From positions 24,262,240 through 24,326,239 of the forward strand of contig NC_092864.1 of assembly GCF_032062135.1 (NCBI RefSeq): DNA of 64,000 nucleotides. The letters run 5' to 3'. A program made the position numbers and the translations under genes. The notes under the pieces were generated by a model. The model was given only the letters and a program-made list of their open reading frames with translations, did no database searches and was not told where the DNA came from. The stretch comes from Pyxicephalus adspersus. Its lineage: Eukaryota; Chordata; Amphibia; Anura; Pyxicephalidae. Shown here piece after piece: positions 59,666 through 64,000 of the stretch (positions are counted from its first letter, which is position 1; each line of letters opens with the position of its first letter).

Positions 59666-61396
59666 TTTTTTTTTTGCTTATGGTGACCAATATATTCACA
59701 TCTAGTCTGGAGGGTAATGTGACTTGCTGAAGCTCCTAATTTGAATGAGCACTTTGTCCAGCAAGACACTATGAGGTTTGGAGTGAACCACTACACTTCC
59801 ATATGTGCATGTACATTAAGACACAGTTTGGGAAACCCTAATCTAAATTATTATCCAATTCATCCAATTATCCAATCCAATTATAGATTCTATGGGTTTA
59901 TGCAAATTTGCACTTATTAGCAGGCCTGCTATAATAACACATTTCATCATATATATCTCCTATTTATATCAGCTATTGACCAGTCATTAGCTTTGATCAA
60001 TATATAATGTCAAATAATGAATATTTTCTAATACAGGGATGCCCATCAAGGAATTAAAACACATAAAAGTTATCTTCCAAAAAGTACACCACTGTTGCAG
60101 GTCTTCTACACCTGTTTCCTGATTGTCTATCCCTATCAATAGGCAACAACCTACAAAAAGCAACATGATGCAGAAGAGTACACATTACACCGTCTAGTGA
60201 CAACTTGGAATTTTTCAAAAGACAACTTAGGTAAGAAACCATCATCCCAATGGAGAATTCCTTTAAGGGAATTAGCCATGTTTTATTAAACAATATATTT
60301 AGATGTATTTATTTATTTCATTTATAATATTAAATAGCAGCACTTACAGATAGAATATTTATTTTATATATTAATAAAAATTTTAAGAAATGTGTTCACC
60401 ATCCATCGGCAAACAATTTATTTACACGATTTGGAGCTGTTAAAGGTTAATAAATATATATATCTTTTTTCTATTTAAATAACAAAATTATTTGCACTGG
60501 TTTGTACTACAGAAATTAAATGGGTACAAATATGCTACAGTGAATATATCCAGAGACAAGCCAGCCTAGGGAAAGCTGTGGCTGCCATATAAGTCAAGGA
60601 TGAGACTGTAAAAGCCACCTATGAGGGCATTATGAGGAAATCCATAGTAAATATGCATTTTTTCGTTAAGAACAAACTGAATGGGATAGAATCAACAGCA
60701 GTAATACTGCTTAGCTTTGGGAACATTCGGTGGGTAGACCTGGACTGCTGGTCTTCCAGCTAAAGACAATGGCCATAAGCCATTGTGTGTTGGTGAGGGT
60801 TCTTTACCCCCTGTGCACAGTCCATATCTGACCACCAAATACTGAAAATACATTTAGTATGGGTGCTAAAATTTTATAATTTTGATACAGCTCCACTTTT
60901 CAAAAAGTGTTCATAAGATCTGCAATGGTGTAAAAAAGGTATTTTTTTAATTCAGTTATGCTTTGTAAATTGTTGTAGGCACTGACTCTCTCCTATAAAC
61001 TACTTTATTTATTCCTATACTTTACTAAAATTTATAGGAAGCTAGGCAGGACACTCATTAGGAAACTCAAATCTATTTGGAAAAGAAAACAGAAATGGGT
61101 TCAATCCAGTTGAGTAAATTTTTTTAGTGATTTTCCATCAGTAGTACACCAGGTATCTTATATTAATAATCTTGTATTGGGATAACAAGACTTTTTTAGG
61201 GCCACCTACAATATTGTGTGACTTTAAGGCTAAAAGTTACAAAATGTAACCTTTTTCTTCATTGAGTTACCAGTTATAGATTTTTTTTTTTGAATATGAG
61301 TTTTACGGTTATAAAAAATGATATTGAATAGGCCTGAATGGTATAAAGATGCAAGGAATAAGGAATTTGGATTTAAAGACCCCATCCTTTGTTTAA
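58255..61396. other. Gene-free stretch
   Basis: A (TA)n tract at 59627-59661 and a small TTATCCAATTCATCCAATTA repeat at 59851-59880 are the only structures. The frame at 60054-60293 is unsupported. Confidence 0.5.
59627..59661. repeat. (TA)n microsatellite
   Basis: About 17 TA units, followed by a T-rich run. Confidence 0.95.
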
Positions 61397-61909
61397 AGGA
61401 CCAATAAACTTATACTGAAAATAATATTATGTAAAAGGGCTACTAATTTATTTTGTGCTTATCATTTAGAGGGAATGTCCAACTTCTTAGTTGAATGCTT
61501 TTTAGGTCATACAAGCAATTTACTATACTGAAAATTGTATCAAACTTTGCACTCGCATTTGTTATTTTAAAAAGCATGAAAAGTAATAGTAAAAAAAGCC
61601 CTTTTGGATTTTTTTTTATTAAATTACTTGTGTAGTAGGCATAACCTGGGGGTGAGATTGGAGTGTGTGCTTTGGTTACATACAGTATTTTGTGCTATGT
61701 TTCCTCTATGGGATGGGAAGTCAATATGTGTTCATTACTCCCTATTGGCCCACCCTAATTTTACAATTTGGAATCCCAAAATGTGGATATTTTTATCCAC
61801 AAAGAATATTTGTGGATCCACAAAAAGTATTTAAATCTCTTTTACATAAACCAGTTTATAAAAATGATAATTATATGTATTAAAATAAACATATATGTTT
61901 AATGATCCT
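61397..61909. mobile_element. TTAA MITE downstream of NPTX2
   Basis: TTAA at 61393-61396 and 61910-61913. The left end is AGGACCAATAAACTTATA and the right end on the opposite strand AGGATCATTAAACATATA, inverted repeats of 18 bp with few differences. The interior has no transposase. Because NPTX2 is transcribed toward it and ends about 300 bases away, the element may fall within or just beyond the NPTX2 3' UTR. Confidence 0.65.
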
Positions 61910-62061
61910 TTAACACACTGTAGCTAAATAAATTAAGTAATCAGTAAATAAATATTTCTATCTCCAGGAAAATTGTAATGGCTTTTAAAGGCCACAAGTG
62001 AGTTTGAAGGCTCCAGTTACCCTCTGGATGTAAGCACTGATAGCACAACCTCGTGTGGCCT

Positions 62062-62067
62062 TTTATT
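62062..62067 (-). terminator. Candidate NPTX2 polyadenylation signal
   Basis: AATAAA on the minus strand, about 150 bases after the NPTX2 stop codon. Other minus-strand AATAAA hexamers occur at 61615-61620 and 61447-61452. Which one is used cannot be judged from sequence alone; mammalian NPTX2 has a longer 3' UTR, which would favour one of the more distant sites. Confidence 0.2.
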
Positions 62068-62213
62068 TTAGCAATAGGATCCACTTTAGCTGCAACTCAC
62101 TGTTTTTCATGGGTAAAAAAAAAACATTTGAGCAAATAAGTGCATTGTAGGATAGGTAACCTCCTTAGAGATTGTCTCCAAAAAGGTGGGCACTTAAGTG
62201 GAATGGGTTTTGG

Positions 62214-62441
62214 CTATAAATCTATCAAACGTTCTTCGCATGGTTCCAAGGGTAGTTTTGTTGCCCCTCCAAAAACATCAACATTGTTATCGGCCCAGGG
62301 GATGATATTGCCAGGCATGTTGGTTGAACAGTTGGCTATGTTCACTATGTCTTCAGATTTTAGGACACGGTCCCAGATATTGAACTGGCTCAACTCTCCA
62401 ACAAAGGCTTGTGTGGCATCAAATCTTCCTCCAACGGTATC
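62214..62441 (-). CDS. NPTX2: Neuronal pentraxin 2, last coding exon
   Basis: The exon encodes the final 75 residues of NPTX2 and its stop codon (62214-62216). It opens directly after an AG acceptor (62442-62443) with DTVGGRFDATQAFVGELSQF, continues NIWDRVLKSEDIVNIANC, and ends with NVDVFGGATKL and CEERLIDL. The ending in particular fits NPTX2 rather than NPTX1 or NPTXR. NPTX2 is a secreted synaptic pentraxin that clusters AMPA-type glutamate receptors. Visible features: the first Asp completes the QEQD calcium site whose other residues end the previous exon, FxxWD is a pentraxin core strand, and NCS is a possible N-glycosylation site. The frame is intact and phase 0. A plus-strand open frame over the same bases is only its antisense. 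Confidence 0.95.
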   Translation of the reverse strand, partial: DTVGGRFDATQAFVGELSQFNIWDRVLKSEDIVNIANCSTNMPGNIIPWADNNVDVFGGATKLPLEPCEERLIDL

Positions 62442-63397
62442 CTTCAGAAGAAAAATGTAAAAAATGTTATTAAATAAAAATTCAAAATATAATTGTGCAA
62501 TGGAAATCTACCATTTGTACAATGTTTAGGATTAAGTTGCCTTTACTACTACAGCCAGGTTGTAATGTTAAAACTGAATGTATCCAGTCAGTGGTGGACT
62601 GCAACAAGTAGATTATTAGTGCGACTTTACACATGACCCCCTTCTCATTGTAAAATCTCCTCAATTAAACACAGTGTTTCAACAACTTCGAAAACTGCTA
62701 TCTTGAGCCTAAAGAACTAAGCAGTTTCAATGTTTTTGTTCTTACCTGATCACCATATAAATAATGTTCTGAGATGTTTGATTAAATATTTATACAGAAT
62801 GCTTAACAAATGCAATTCCTGTTGACAATTTTGAGAAAGTAGACAAAAACAAAGGAATAAACCATGATTAAAAATAAATCCCACTGCTATCTGAAATGAA
62901 AAGCATAAAAAAGTGTATTTTCCTAAATACCAAACAAGTCATATGGCCATGGTTGAAATAAGCAGCCTGAACACCCCCTAGCAGGATCAGGTCTCTTGGG
63001 CGAGAGCCATGTTTGCATATTAAAATGAAATGTTCATAGTCTAGTAGTAAATGTTCTGATTACTGTTGATCTGTTTTATACTTGGGATATGTATCAAACA
63101 TTCCTAGTATGGGGAATCTATACAATACCCCATAGTACTTTAGACCTTATGGGGGGCACGTTTGCTGCTATTGATGTTGTCCTTCTCTTTGAATCACATA
63201 CTCTCTAAATCTATAAAGTAATGATGTAAAGAGTTTATTTATTGGCAGATCCAGTTCAATGTAATTATATTTTAGGATTAATAAAAAATTGATTGAAAAT
63301 TAGACACCACATTGAAAGCAGTTTGACTGTGTTTTTTTACATTTGCTTTTTTACAATTTGAGTCATGAGGATAGTTAAATTTACACTTTGTACCCAC
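62442..63397 (-). other. NPTX2: NPTX2 intron (phase 0)
   Basis: Bounded by a GTGGGT donor (63392-63397) and a CTTCTGAAG acceptor (62442-62450) on the minus strand. The 956 bases contain no recognised mobile element. The intron falls between Gln and Asp of the calcium-site sequence GQEQ|D. Confidence 0.9.
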
Positions 63398-63577
63398 CTG
63401 TTCCTGTCCAAGAATAAGAATTCCATTTGGTTTAATTGGATGCCATGGGGCTAAGTTTTCCCCTGAGCCAAGCTTGACTCCATCCAGATATGCTTCCCAC
63501 ATTCCATCTCTGGTTGTCCATGTGATGCAAATATGATGCCATTTTCCATCCCCAATAGAGAATGGTAGCTGAGCCAC
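63398..63577 (-). CDS. NPTX2: Neuronal pentraxin 2, penultimate coding exon
   Basis: A 180-base, 60-codon exon in phase 0 at both ends, with acceptor TTTTTGCGCAG before it and donor GTGGGT after it. It begins VAQLPFSIGDGKWHHICITW, contains the pentraxin signature HxCxTWxT (HICITWTT), then RDGMWEAYLDGVKLGSGENL and WHPIKPNGILILGQEQ. The Cys of the signature forms the conserved intradomain disulphide in pentraxins, and the final Glu-Gln are calcium ligands by analogy with C-reactive protein. The text is close to human NPTX2 and less close to NPTX1/NPTXR. Upstream exons (coiled-coil N-terminal region and start of the pentraxin domain) lie beyond position 64000. Confidence 0.95.
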
Positions 63578-64000
63578 CTGCGCAAAAATAAGGAAAGAAA
63601 AATGATTGAAGTCTCCACACGGATGGCTTTTTTTACCAGTCATAGCAGGCTAATTTCCTCTACTTACCCCTGGGACAAGTAGTTTAAGTATGAAAATTGG
63701 TGTAAAGGGAATTACGATATTAAGCACGGCAACCAATGGGATGCTCGCATTGAGTTTCTAGCACAGGGCAGGTTAAATATAAAGTGGGTACCATAATTCT
63801 ATTTTACTTACTGTTATTATAATCATTCAAGCAAAAACCTTCTCAAATTTAAAAACCTATAACCACTAAAAATGTATTGTTGTCAGATCAAAATACTTCT
63901 ACTTCATTCTACTACATCCTCATTAATACTGTATTTCTTCAGTGCATTACTGAATACTTTTAAAAAGTACCTATTATCACCCAGAGTACCCATTTTCACC
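63578..64000 (-). other. NPTX2: Part of the upstream NPTX2 intron
   Basis: No further NPTX2 exon is found up to the window edge. The expected preceding exon should end with codons for a LLINDK-like sequence before a GT donor, and nothing of that kind is present. A GGTAAGT at 63663-63669 on the minus strand looks like a donor, but the sequence before it does not read as NPTX2 in any frame. Confidence 0.8.

Noticed and set aside
62140..62460. A 106-codon plus-strand frame
   Set aside because: It is antisense to the last NPTX2 exon, which is firmly identified on the minus strand.
63663..63790. Possible additional NPTX2 exon before a GGTAAGT donor-like site
   Set aside because: Minus-strand translation contains stops in the frames examined and does not resemble the expected pentraxin sequence.
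1..64000. CRISPR arrays, bacterial operons, rRNA or tRNA genes
   Set aside because: No regularly spaced short repeats, ribosome-binding-site-led gene runs or cloverleaf-type genes were seen; the introns, SINE, LINE and MITEs show vertebrate DNA. The only tRNA-like text is the SINE head at about 43050-43095.

Overview
This window looks like a repeat-rich, AT-rich vertebrate intergenic region, most likely from an anuran amphibian. The only host gene recognised with confidence is at the right edge, on the minus strand: the last two coding exons of neuronal pentraxin 2 (NPTX2). They lie at 63398-63577 and 62214-62441 and are joined in phase 0 by a 956-bp intron. The rest of NPTX2 lies beyond position 64000. 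The roughly 62 kb to the left is downstream of NPTX2, and I find no other convincing host gene in it. The anuran assignment is inference from the NPTX2 sequence, a Tx1-like L1 remnant, and the abundance of short TTAA- and hAT-type elements.

Layout. From 1 to 8 kb there is a 5'-truncated L2/CR1-like LINE on the minus strand (1400-2365), an eroded SINE core (3221-3345), and an unusual block of five consecutive imperfect palindromes between AAGTC-rich arrays (5036-5766). From 8.8 to 20 kb there are several TTAA-flanked MITEs, one of which contains a 66-base assembly gap. At 15711-15756 there is a perfect 21-bp-arm palindrome. A Tx1-like L1 reverse transcriptase pseudogene sits at 21.1-22.3 kb. 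From 24 to 34 kb there are a TA-flanked MITE, hAT MITEs with recognisable 8-bp target duplications, and a 380-bp polypurine tract. From 39 to 49 kb there are a long-hairpin MITE family (two copies), a Merlin-like DNA transposon remnant with matching inverted ends and an open N-terminal transposase half, a tRNA-type SINE, and a long-hairpin MITE with a pogo/Tigger-like MITE inserted into one arm. From 49 to 61 kb the sequence is mostly unrecognised, with one more hAT MITE, a short palindromic MITE at 58.1 kb and a TTAA MITE at 61.4 kb, just downstream of NPTX2.

Apart from NPTX2, nothing here forms a pathway. The interest is in the mobile-element record: families present several times in different states of decay, nested insertions, a LINE and a SINE sharing one 3' tail, and a short motif (CTGAGGAAGCC followed by GAAACGCGTCAG) recurring in five unrelated settings. 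I found no bacterial-type system, CRISPR array, rRNA or tRNA gene. Most open frames in the window fall within repeats or are unsupported.
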